Positions 1 to 6,166 of a stretch of 13,032 bases of DNA are shown piece by piece (within the stretch, counting starts at the first letter, position 1; each line of letters starts with the position of its first letter). The notes under the pieces were generated by a model. It saw only the letters and a program-made list of their open reading frames with translations. It did not search any database and was not told the origin of the DNA. Source of the stretch: JBLHRE01 sp047625765 (lineage in GTDB: Bacteria > Bacteroidota > Bacteroidia > Flavobacteriales > JBLHRE01); assembly GCA_047625765.1 (NCBI GenBank), contig JBLHRE010000037.1, positions 1-13,032 on the forward strand, given 5' to 3'. The translations under genes and the position numbers were made by a program.

Positions 1-60
1 AATTAACAATAACCAGAATACTCTCCAAATCCACTTTGTACTTGTAGGATGATTTGCCAT
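1..60 (-). CDS. Cytochrome c oxidase subunit IV-like protein, N-terminal fragment (cut by left edge)
   Basis: Only the first 20 codons are present. An ATG at 60..58 opens a frame reading MANHPTSTKW and then IWRVFWLLLI, which runs off the window without a stop. A short polar start followed by STKxIWxxFW and a hydrophobic stretch is what I expect for the small subunit IV (COX4/CyoD-like, one to three membrane helices) that follows the subunit III genes in Bacteroidota oxidase operons. It starts 21 bp after the stop of the 267-aa subunit III gene, on the same strand, so it is probably co-transcribed with it. The assignment rests mainly on position and on this short N-terminus. Any other small membrane protein of the oxidase operon would be the alternative. 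Confidence 0.65.
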   Translation of the reverse strand, partial: MANHPTSTKWIWRVFWLLLI

Positions 61-81
61 GACAATCGAATTAAAAAATAA

Positions 82-885
82 TTATACCAAATAGAAGAAT
101 GTAAATACGAATACCCAAACAAGGTCAACAAAGTGCCAGTAAAGACCAACCTTTTCAACCATTTCGTAGTGTCCACGTCTTTCGTACGTACCCTTTATAG
201 CATTTATAAAAATTACAATGTTGATGATAACCCCACTAAATACGTGGAAACCGTGAAAACCGGTTATAAAAAAGAAGAAATCAGCAAATAGAGGAAGTCC
301 ATATTCGTTAGCAACCATTGTTGCTCCATGAATTGGTGTTGATTCGGCTATTAATACCGCTGCCTCAGCTCCAGCTACAATCGTACGATCTGCTAATCTA
401 AGCGCACCTTCCATTCCTTCTACAAAATGTGCAATAGAACCATCTAGTAACATCAAAGCGCCTTCTTCTGTTCCATGAATAAAGTGCATCCACTCCCAAG
501 CTTGAGAACCAACGAAGACCGCACCACCAATAATGGTCCAGAACATCCAAACAATTACACCACGCTTGTTCATATTATGACCTGCATTAACGGCTAACAC
601 CATTGTTACAGAAGACATAATTAAAATAAAGGTCATTAATGCTACATAAAGCAATGGTTGATCTCCATGCATGAACGGGAAGTGCGTAAACACATCTTCT
701 GGCACAGGCCAAACATCAGCGAATTTGAATCTAGAGAATCCATACGCTGTTAAAAATCCAGTAAAAGTTAATGCATCGGTGATTAAGAAAAACCACATCA
801 TTAGCTTTCCGTAGCTCGCACCCATTGGTCGAACGCCACCTCTCCAAACGCTGTCATCTTGTTCTAAACTAGCTTCTGTTGCCAT
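82..885 (-). CDS. Cytochrome c oxidase subunit III (heme-copper oxidase, 267 aa)
   Basis: A membrane subunit of an aa3/caa3-type terminal oxidase, which supports the catalytic subunit I in oxygen reduction. About five membrane helices are visible (residues ~27-49, 77-100, 109-130, 201-230 and 246-266). The C-terminal part carries the subunit III signature FFFFITGFHGFHVFSG (203-218), the loop TYERRGHY (233-240) and the last-helix motif YWHFVDLVWV (249-258). Between helices 3 and 4 there is a polar, Ala/Glu-rich insertion (~133-199), which is absent from the shorter paralogue just upstream. The ATG at 885 is the natural start, giving a soluble N-terminus of about 25 residues. It lies 62 bp downstream of the second subunit III gene and 21 bp before the subunit IV-like gene, so it is part of an oxidase operon. 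Subunits I and II are not in the window. Confidence 0.95.
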   Translation of the reverse strand: MATEASLEQDDSVWRGGVRPMGASYGKLMMWFFLITDALTFTGFLTAYGFSRFKFADVWPVPEDVFTHFPFMHGDQPLLYVALMTFILIMSSVTMVLAVNAGHNMNKRGVIVWMFWTIIGGAVFVGSQAWEWMHFIHGTEEGALMLLDGSIAHFVEGMEGALRLADRTIVAGAEAAVLIAESTPIHGATMVANEYGLPLFADFFFFITGFHGFHVFSGVIINIVIFINAIKGTYERRGHYEMVEKVGLYWHFVDLVWVFVFTFFYLV

Positions 886-947
886 TTGAGAATTATTTTT
901 ACTAATTGTAATTATTGAATCTAGGCTCTATTTTTTCGTCTGCAAGT

Positions 948-1523
948 TTAACGAATAAATAACAAAAACAGGAATAAATACACCCACAAAAGGTCTAAAA
1001 AGTGCCAGAATATTGCTGTAAGCTCTAGACCTAACTTATTTTCCGGGCTATATTCGCCTCTAATAGAATTAATTAAGCTTACAGTTAAGGCTATAATCCC
1101 GCCTACGACATGCGCCAAGTGCATTCCCGTAATTGCATAAATAAACGATCCAGAAGCACTTACCCCGTCTCCTGTAAAGAATATTCCCAGGTCTGTTAAT
1201 TCATTCCAAGCATAAAATTGAGAAACTCCAAAAGCCAGACCCAATGCTAAAGAAATTCCCAAGCCAAGAGTTACATTGTTGTCTTCCTTTTTCGCTTCCA
1301 TAGCGGTCCATAGCATTGTAATGCTGCTAAGGATAATAAGCAAAGTGCTTATATAAAAGATAGAAGGAAGTTCAAATGTCATCCACTCTCCATCTGCTCT
1401 TCTTACCACATACCCACTCGTTAATCCAGCAAATATCATTACCATACTTACCATGGAAATCCATAATAAAGGCTTTGCAGTTTTTCTTTTAATTTCTTTT
1501 TTTTCTTCTAAAGTTATATCCAT
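948..1523 (-). CDS. Cytochrome c oxidase subunit III, short paralogue (191 aa)
   Basis: A second subunit III-family protein. It has about five helices (residues ~18-40, 54-76, 86-106, 126-152 and 168-190), with the family signatures ITGMHLAHVVGG (131-142) and FWHFLDLLWVYLF (172-184) matching the last two helices of the neighbouring 267-aa protein. Its loops are short and it lacks the ~65-residue insertion of the paralogue. It starts inside the end of ctaB: the ATG at 1523 precedes the ctaB stop at 1516..1514, an overlap of 10 bp, which implies translational coupling. Tandem subunit III genes after ctaB are, as far as I recall, a usual arrangement in Bacteroidota. Whether both polypeptides sit in one complex cannot be told from sequence. 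The family call is firm. Confidence 0.93.
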   Translation of the reverse strand: MDITLEEKKEIKRKTAKPLLWISMVSMVMIFAGLTSGYVVRRADGEWMTFELPSIFYISTLLIILSSITMLWTAMEAKKEDNNVTLGLGISLALGLAFGVSQFYAWNELTDLGIFFTGDGVSASGSFIYAITGMHLAHVVGGIIALTVSLINSIRGEYSPENKLGLELTAIFWHFLDLLWVYLFLFLLFIR

Positions 1524-2410
1524 CTGTCAACAACATAAATGATTTGAATCAAAGGTAAATAGGCCAATGTTGCAATAAAAAGTTTGCGTGCCGAAGGATC
1601 ATCTTCATTACGCATTAACACCAACGTTTTACTTAACAACCACAAGCCAAGCACTCCTATTAAAATAGCTGCGGGAATTGTTAAAAACAAATCTCCCGTA
1701 AAACCAAACACCGGTAAAATACTAATTGGAATTAACCAAAGGGTATATAGAAAAGATTGCAGTGCTGGCTGTTTTCCTTTTTCTTTTCCAGGCAATAGAG
1801 AATAGCCTGCCTTTTTATAGTCTTCATCTAATATCCAAGCCAATGCCCAAAAATGCGGGAATTGCCATATAAATTGAATTGCAAAAAGTAAAACTGGCTC
1901 TATACCAAAGTCGTTTGTTGCTGCTACCCATCCTAACATAAATGGTATAGCTCCTGGAAATGCCCCAACAAAAACTGCCCATGGCGTTTTTCTCTTAAGC
2001 GGTGTATAAACTAAGGTATAAAGGAGTAAAGCCAAGGCGCCAAAGAACGCACTTAAAGGGTTGATGACATACAATAGCCCAACTCCTAAGACACCCATAA
2101 TCGAACAGGCTATCATAGCTTCCAATACACCCATCCTACCAGCTGGCAAGGGTCTGTTGGACGTACGATCCATTATGGCATCATACTCGCGCTCAATAAT
2201 TTGATTGAATCCATTGGAAGAACCCACAACCAAAAAACCCCCTATCAATAAAAGAAGGAAAGTCGCAGAATTGAAAGTTTGAACACCCAACAAGTAGGCA
2301 ATCATTGCCGAAAATACAACACTAGTAGCAAGTCGTAATTTGGCTAACTGTACATAGTCTTGAACTTTTGATACAGGTTTTTCTAAAATATTTTGAGTCT
2401 TTTGCTCCAT
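1514..2410 (-). CDS. ctaB: Protoheme IX farnesyltransferase (heme O synthase)
   Basis: An integral-membrane UbiA-family prenyltransferase that transfers a farnesyl group from farnesyl diphosphate to heme B, giving heme O, the precursor of the heme A used by aa3-type oxidases. The first Mg-diphosphate motif is visible as NQIIEREYDAIMDRT (69-83) followed by NRPLPAGR. The second motif region reads FPHFWALAWILDEDYKKAGY with a downstream LLPG. The remaining sequence is a series of hydrophobic helices, and 298 aa is normal for the family. The ATG at 2410 is preceded by GGAG with 7-nt spacing, one of the few Shine-Dalgarno-like sites here. It appears to be the first gene of the oxidase segment, 65 bp after the Wzi-like gene, and it overlaps the next subunit III gene by 10 bp. 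The function fits that neighbourhood exactly. Confidence 0.96.
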   Translation of the reverse strand: MEQKTQNILEKPVSKVQDYVQLAKLRLATSVVFSAMIAYLLGVQTFNSATFLLLLIGGFLVVGSSNGFNQIIEREYDAIMDRTSNRPLPAGRMGVLEAMIACSIMGVLGVGLLYVINPLSAFFGALALLLYTLVYTPLKRKTPWAVFVGAFPGAIPFMLGWVAATNDFGIEPVLLFAIQFIWQFPHFWALAWILDEDYKKAGYSLLPGKEKGKQPALQSFLYTLWLIPISILPVFGFTGDLFLTIPAAILIGVLGLWLLSKTLVLMRNEDDPSARKLFIATLAYLPLIQIIYVVDRWI

Positions 2411-2417
2411 AAAATCA

Positions 2418-2421
2418 CTCC
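2418..2421 (-). promoter_or_regulatory. Shine-Dalgarno-like GGAG before ctaB
   Basis: The minus strand reads GGAG followed by seven bases and then the ctaB ATG at 2410. The spacing is right for a ribosome binding site. It stands out because most other gene starts in this window have no such element, as is common in Bacteroidota. It fits ctaB initiating independently after the 65-bp gap rather than by coupling. Confidence 0.5.
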
Positions 2422-2475
2422 GTAAAATTACGAAATCAATTATCAGTTATGGCTATTTTTCGCAAGCAAATAATT

Positions 2476-4065
2476 TTAAAAATCAAAGTATCTATTTAGG
2501 ATGTTCGTTCTTAATCCAAAGTGAACATAAGTGCTTAATGGTAAGTCCAATTCGGCTAGATCTGAACTTTGCTTTCTAAAGGTTGCTCCCACTTCTAATT
2601 GCAAGTTATACCGCGGATTTACGGTGTACGAAATTGCTGCTTTTAAAAAGTAAATTTTTACTCCATCTCCTTGCCCAATTTCGTTTCCATAATCGCCCTC
2701 TCTAGTCGAGTACGATTTATACACATCCCCACCAAAATTAGTAGAGTCAGAATCCAATCCTTTTTGTGCATACATCCATTGGGTTTGATAGTTCCACCTG
2801 CCCTTAGTATAACGTCCAATAAATAATAATTCCCGGAAATTTGATCCCAAAGGATGAGCCAGCGTGTGATTGTAATGCGCGTAATTTTGTGTAACATACC
2901 TGTGAGAATAGGTGAAAGGTCTGACCGAATTATATTCAGCTTGAAGGTACAAACCTTCAATATCCATGGCATTGTAAATTTTGAACCCAATTTGGGTTGC
3001 AAATTTATTTGCCCACCAACCATCTCCAGCAAAAATCTCTTTAAATCTAAATTCGTCCAACACCAATTGCCCATACAAGTGAGCGGTCTTGGTTAACTTA
3101 AATTTTACCCCCCCTCCTAGCAACACATTATCTGGAGAGCCAAGCGAAAAATCAATCGGTCTTAAAAATATGATGGGGTTCATATAACTCACATCAAAAC
3201 CTCTTGTCTCTAAGGTATCGTCCCATACTACCGTTTCGAAAGCATTAATATTTAATCGCTTACCCAAATTCCAACTTAAAAAATGACTGCTAGAATATTT
3301 TTTTGGATGCAATAAGCCTTGCCTAACTTCTTGTCTAATATCAGAATAGACACTATAAAGATTGACATATTTAATATTCCAAACCGTGGTTGTGATTTTT
3401 AGAAATGGATAATTAAAACTGTTGTCAGACAGCATTAGTGATCTATAACCATCGCCAAAGAAGTTCTTACCCTGTCCAAATTGGATATTAAAAAACTTAG
3501 AGGCTTGGTAATTCACATAACCTCCAGACCACTGATAATCATATAACTCTCCTAAATATTCATTGGCCTCCAATAATTTATATTTCCCTTGCCCTGGAAT
3601 TACATTATTCGCATCTATCCAATTGTTTACATAGGAAGCGAAACGCGCTTGTGTTTCGAAAAAAGTTGATTGAAAACTTAATTTCTCGCCAATTTTACCT
3701 CGTACCCAAAACCCACGAGTGTTGACAATTGTCGCTTCTTTCTCATACCCTCCTGCCCAGTCTATTACTGGATCCACTGTAAACTTAAAATCTGGCTTAT
3801 CTACCTGAATAAAGTGTTTGGTAAACAAGTATTTTGCAAAAGTATTTCTTACCGAAAAGAGTTTGTCTTCTTCTATTTTATCTAAAGCTACTTCGGCTAA
3901 AACTTCTGATTGAAAATAAGGCTTTACTCCCGTATGGAAATTCACCCCAGGCTTTTGCAGCTTGAATTCGAATGCCGAATAAGTATCATGTGTAAAAACC
4001 AACACCTGTTGTGCATTGGATTGCATACAAGGCAGTAGAAAAAGAATTGCAATCAATAGTCTCAT
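2476..4065 (-). CDS. Wzi/RemB-like outer-membrane beta-barrel protein, surface polysaccharide assembly
   Basis: A 529-residue protein with a clear signal peptide (MRLLIAILFLLPCMQSNA, probable cleavage after A18) and an aromatic C-terminus (NRYFDF) typical of outer-membrane barrels. The body alternates short aromatic/polar strands with turns and has no long hydrophobic helix. The region 145-240 (VNNWIDANNVIPGQG, FGQGKNFFGDGYRSL, LSDNSFNYPFLKITTT) resembles the capsule-assembly Wzi family as found in Bacteroidota, including the gliding-associated protein RemB. E. coli Wzi is a barrel that binds capsule at the surface. By analogy this protein may anchor or assemble the polymer exported by the upstream Wza/Wzc pair. 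It starts 16 bp after the nucleotidyltransferase stop and appears to be the last gene of the polysaccharide operon. The family call is good, but a specific role (capsule anchoring or motility) is inference. Confidence 0.8.
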   Translation of the reverse strand: MRLLIAILFLLPCMQSNAQQVLVFTHDTYSAFEFKLQKPGVNFHTGVKPYFQSEVLAEVALDKIEEDKLFSVRNTFAKYLFTKHFIQVDKPDFKFTVDPVIDWAGGYEKEATIVNTRGFWVRGKIGEKLSFQSTFFETQARFASYVNNWIDANNVIPGQGKYKLLEANEYLGELYDYQWSGGYVNYQASKFFNIQFGQGKNFFGDGYRSLMLSDNSFNYPFLKITTTVWNIKYVNLYSVYSDIRQEVRQGLLHPKKYSSSHFLSWNLGKRLNINAFETVVWDDTLETRGFDVSYMNPIIFLRPIDFSLGSPDNVLLGGGVKFKLTKTAHLYGQLVLDEFRFKEIFAGDGWWANKFATQIGFKIYNAMDIEGLYLQAEYNSVRPFTYSHRYVTQNYAHYNHTLAHPLGSNFRELLFIGRYTKGRWNYQTQWMYAQKGLDSDSTNFGGDVYKSYSTREGDYGNEIGQGDGVKIYFLKAAISYTVNPRYNLQLEVGATFRKQSSDLAELDLPLSTYVHFGLRTNILNRYFDF

Positions 4066-4081
4066 TGTAATCGTATTTAGT

Positions 4082-5116
4082 CTAAAGGCGCCAAAGGTAG
4101 CGTAAAGGCTTTAGTATTAAATATACAGGTGCGAAATTCAGCCCTTTTAAATAATCTGAATTGCTTGGGTAATACAATTGGAACAATAAGTTGTCCCAAT
4201 TATGTTTCAAGCTATTAAATGGCAAATATTTTATCGTAAAGTAATGGAACCCTCTAATTTTTGGAGGAAATTCTTGGTCATTGATGATATTCAAATAATT
4301 ATGGAGTAAGCGCTTCTCTTTCTTTGTTAATTGATCACATTCTTTTTTTTCGAATAGCAGATCGCCTAAACCAATAGTTGCATTAAATATAGAGGAAAGA
4401 TGGGTGTTTTTAAAAAGCGTTTTACAGTAAGTTAATCCTGATTTTTCAACTAATTGCATAAAATCAAACAACCACCCCAAACGAAACCATTGGTGCTTAT
4501 GCCCATGCAGCAACAAGTACTTTAGATTGGTTTCTACATCTAATACCGCAACCCTTGTTGAATTAACATTTATATTTTGAGAGTGTTCGAAAACATTCCC
4601 AATAGCCTTATTGTATTTAGAGAGAGTCTCAGAAAAGGGTTGCCAATGCAACTCAATTTCAACACCATTCTTCTCATGCTTTAGCACAATTACATTGGAG
4701 AATTTGATCAAAAAACGCTCCTCAAATCCCTCAGAATATTCTGATTTATAGTAACCCAAACCTTCTAGGACTCTCATACTCTTTTTGATTTGATATTGAG
4801 GAATAAAAAAATCCAAATCACTGTATTGTCTACTACCTGGGTTCTGATATAATTCTTGACTCAATGCAGGCCCTTTAAATGCAATGGCTCTTATTGTATT
4901 TTTATTGAAAGAATTGATGCAAGCCTCGAACTCTCGCAAAATCATTTTATTTTGAATTGCTAAAGCCGATTTCCACTGCTCGAAGGATTGCTCTTCGCTA
5001 AGGACTCTAAAGGCCAATCTATGTTCAAATACCAAAGTAAGCAAACGAATAGTATGCTTGGGATTTGACGCTTTTAACAGCCCACAAAGTTCTGATATCC
5101 TATTCGAAATTTGCAT
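4082..5116 (-). CDS. Nucleotidyltransferase-fold protein (NTP_transf_5-like)
   Basis: A 344-residue soluble protein with the pattern of the uncharacterised nucleotidyltransferase family. AFKGPALSQELYQNPGSR (79-96) holds the FKG and GSR elements. SDLDFFIP (99-106) gives the metal-binding D-x-D pair (D100, D102), and the later acidic strand VEIELHW (152-158) could supply the third carboxylate. A helical C-terminal part includes HGHKHQWFRLGWLFDF (204-219), also typical of the family. Substrate and product are unknown. It overlaps the kinase gene by 17 bp and follows a PqqD-like gene. In some lasso-peptide loci the same trio occurs, and there, as I recall, the nucleotidyltransferase extends the modification made by the kinase. 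Transfer of a nucleotide or sugar-phosphate group to a peptide or glycan is therefore possible here, but not shown. Confidence 0.8.
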   Translation of the reverse strand: MQISNRISELCGLLKASNPKHTIRLLTLVFEHRLAFRVLSEEQSFEQWKSALAIQNKMILREFEACINSFNKNTIRAIAFKGPALSQELYQNPGSRQYSDLDFFIPQYQIKKSMRVLEGLGYYKSEYSEGFEERFLIKFSNVIVLKHEKNGVEIELHWQPFSETLSKYNKAIGNVFEHSQNINVNSTRVAVLDVETNLKYLLLHGHKHQWFRLGWLFDFMQLVEKSGLTYCKTLFKNTHLSSIFNATIGLGDLLFEKKECDQLTKKEKRLLHNYLNIINDQEFPPKIRGFHYFTIKYLPFNSLKHNWDNLLFQLYYPSNSDYLKGLNFAPVYLILKPLRYLWRL

Positions 5117-5876
5117 TTGCCAATAGTTGAGTCGTCTCCATTAAATTCTCTAATCCCATTGGACGGGTAAGCACATAAACTGGAGTTGTTTTAGCTAATT
5201 TAGAAGCAAATATAAAGTGATCTCCTTCCATTTCGGGCGGCAAATAATCTTTACATTTTAAATGACCCATTATATGCTTAAATGCATCTGTGGTATTTAA
5301 TTTTTCTAAAGTTGTTTTTTTGCCATAATTCAATACCACCAATGCCTTTAATGGGGATAGTGAAAATTGTTTTTCAGCTATGGGCACTAGAACTTTATTA
5401 AAATCTGGATGCACCTTTTCGTGAAAATCAGCGTTTAGCGAAAGTGCTTCTAAACTATCCTCCCACAATCGCAGGCCTGAACATTTTGTAGGTACTAGTT
5501 CAAAACTATCTCCATGCCTTTTAAAAGCAACCATATCATCGCTATAAACGGTGGCACCCCTACTTATCTCTAGTTTCTTTAGTAAAGTAGATTTCCCAAT
5601 TCCAGAATCACCCACAATTCCTATTTGCTTCTTGTTGATTTCGACCAAACCTCCGTGCAAAACAAAATGTCTATTAAAGGTAAGTTGCGCAGCCAAGATC
5701 GAACTATTCATATAACCATCTAGCACTGTTTCGCTAAGACTATCATTCTTTAGATGAAAAGAAACATTAGTGTTTTTTGAAACAAAAAAAGAGCCTATTT
5801 CTTTAAACAGAAAACAGACTCCTTCTTTATACGATTTAAAATATCCTCCTTGTTTTATTGGAGTGGTAGATTTCAA
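5100..5876 (-). CDS. HPr-kinase-like P-loop kinase (HprK-related/peptide-tailoring type)
   Basis: A 258-residue soluble protein related to the C-terminal kinase domain of HPr kinase/phosphorylase, without the HprK N-terminal domain. Visible features, in order, are LTFNRHFVLHGGLVEI (65-80), Walker A GDSGIGKST (89-97), the acidic pair YSDDMVAF (111-118) in the position of the catalytic/Walker-B acids, and GLRLWEDSLEAL (134-145), an RLW motif typical of these HprK relatives. It probably phosphorylates a serine or another hydroxyl, but the substrate is unknown, and a sugar-phosphotransferase HPr role is unlikely given the neighbours. The only usable start is TTG at 5876: an in-frame TAA lies three codons upstream and the first ATG is at codon 56. 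It begins 12 bp after the PqqD-like gene and overlaps the nucleotidyltransferase by 17 bp. Confidence 0.85.
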   Translation of the reverse strand: MKSTTPIKQGGYFKSYKEGVCFLFKEIGSFFVSKNTNVSFHLKNDSLSETVLDGYMNSSILAAQLTFNRHFVLHGGLVEINKKQIGIVGDSGIGKSTLLKKLEISRGATVYSDDMVAFKRHGDSFELVPTKCSGLRLWEDSLEALSLNADFHEKVHPDFNKVLVPIAEKQFSLSPLKALVVLNYGKKTTLEKLNTTDAFKHIMGHLKCKDYLPPEMEGDHFIFASKLAKTTPVYVLTRPMGLENLMETTQLLANANFE

Positions 5877-5888
5877 ATTGACTTAATA

Positions 5889-6161
5889 TTAAATATCATA
5901 AACATGAATTAAATCTTCTTTGCATAATTGCTCTAATAAATGGAACAAATCACTTTCAAGAAGCACCTTCGAAACATCAAATTCAGCAGTAATTTTAACA
6001 ACCAGTTCTTCCAAATTAATTGGTCCCTCCACTATTAAATCCCAAGCTTTTGTTCCTACCTCATCCAAACCAAAGTACAGTCCTGTATTTGGATTGAAAA
6101 TAGTTTTAGCCCCTTCAAGCTCGCTTACAATAACTTCTGGATTTATAAAATACTGTTTCAA
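5889..6161 (-). CDS. PqqD-like protein (RiPP recognition element fold)
   Basis: A 90-residue protein with the PqqD pattern: an N-terminal beta part (YFINPEVIVSEL), NPNTGLYFGLDEVGTKAWDLI (24-44) with the characteristic Y-x-L-D-x-x-G-x-x-x-W core, then ITAEFDV and the helix ESDLFHLLEQLCKEDLI at the end. PqqD-type domains bind leader peptides and present them to modifying enzymes, so a peptide-binding role is the default expectation. The start is TTG at 6161. An in-frame stop lies four codons upstream and no internal ATG or GTG precedes the conserved core. It begins 5 bp after the wzc stop and is followed 12 bp later by the kinase gene. No radical-SAM enzyme, leader peptidase or precursor peptide is visible nearby, so the bound partner is unknown. 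The family call is firm, the function inferred. Confidence 0.87.
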   Translation of the reverse strand: MKQYFINPEVIVSELEGAKTIFNPNTGLYFGLDEVGTKAWDLIVEGPINLEELVVKITAEFDVSKVLLESDLFHLLEQLCKEDLIHVYDI

Positions 6162-6166
6162 TATGC

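Noticed and set aside
886..947. Possible promoter before the 267-aa subunit III gene: CTTG, 19 bp, TAGATTCA on the minus strand.
   Set aside because: Only a partial match to the TTTG/TAnnTTTG consensus in AT-rich DNA, where such strings arise by chance. The genes are arranged as an operon, so I do not annotate it.
1584..1805. Plus-strand open frame of 73 codons within ctaB, and similar plus-strand frames at 2854-3096, 5920-6174, 6816-7131, 8179-8397, 8748-9126 and 9620-9949.
   Set aside because: Each lies antisense to a confidently assigned gene, has no recognisable motif, and shows the composition expected from reading a coding strand backwards.
2421..2432. Near-palindrome CGTAA-TT-TTACG just upstream of ctaB, considered as terminator or operator.
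   Set aside because: Five-base stems around a two-base centre, no T-run, and it partly overlaps the Shine-Dalgarno-like GGAG. Too short to support a function.
2658..3074. Minus-strand 138-codon open frame inside the Wzi-like barrel gene.
   Set aside because: Out-of-frame shadow of the barrel gene, without signal, motif or start context. The barrel frame is continuous and coherent through this region.
5877..5888. The small gaps within the cassette (5877-5888 and 6162-6166) and 4066-4081, checked for a short precursor peptide or regulatory RNA.
   Set aside because: They are 12, 5 and 16 bp long, too short for any gene or structured RNA. If a peptide substrate exists, it is outside this window.
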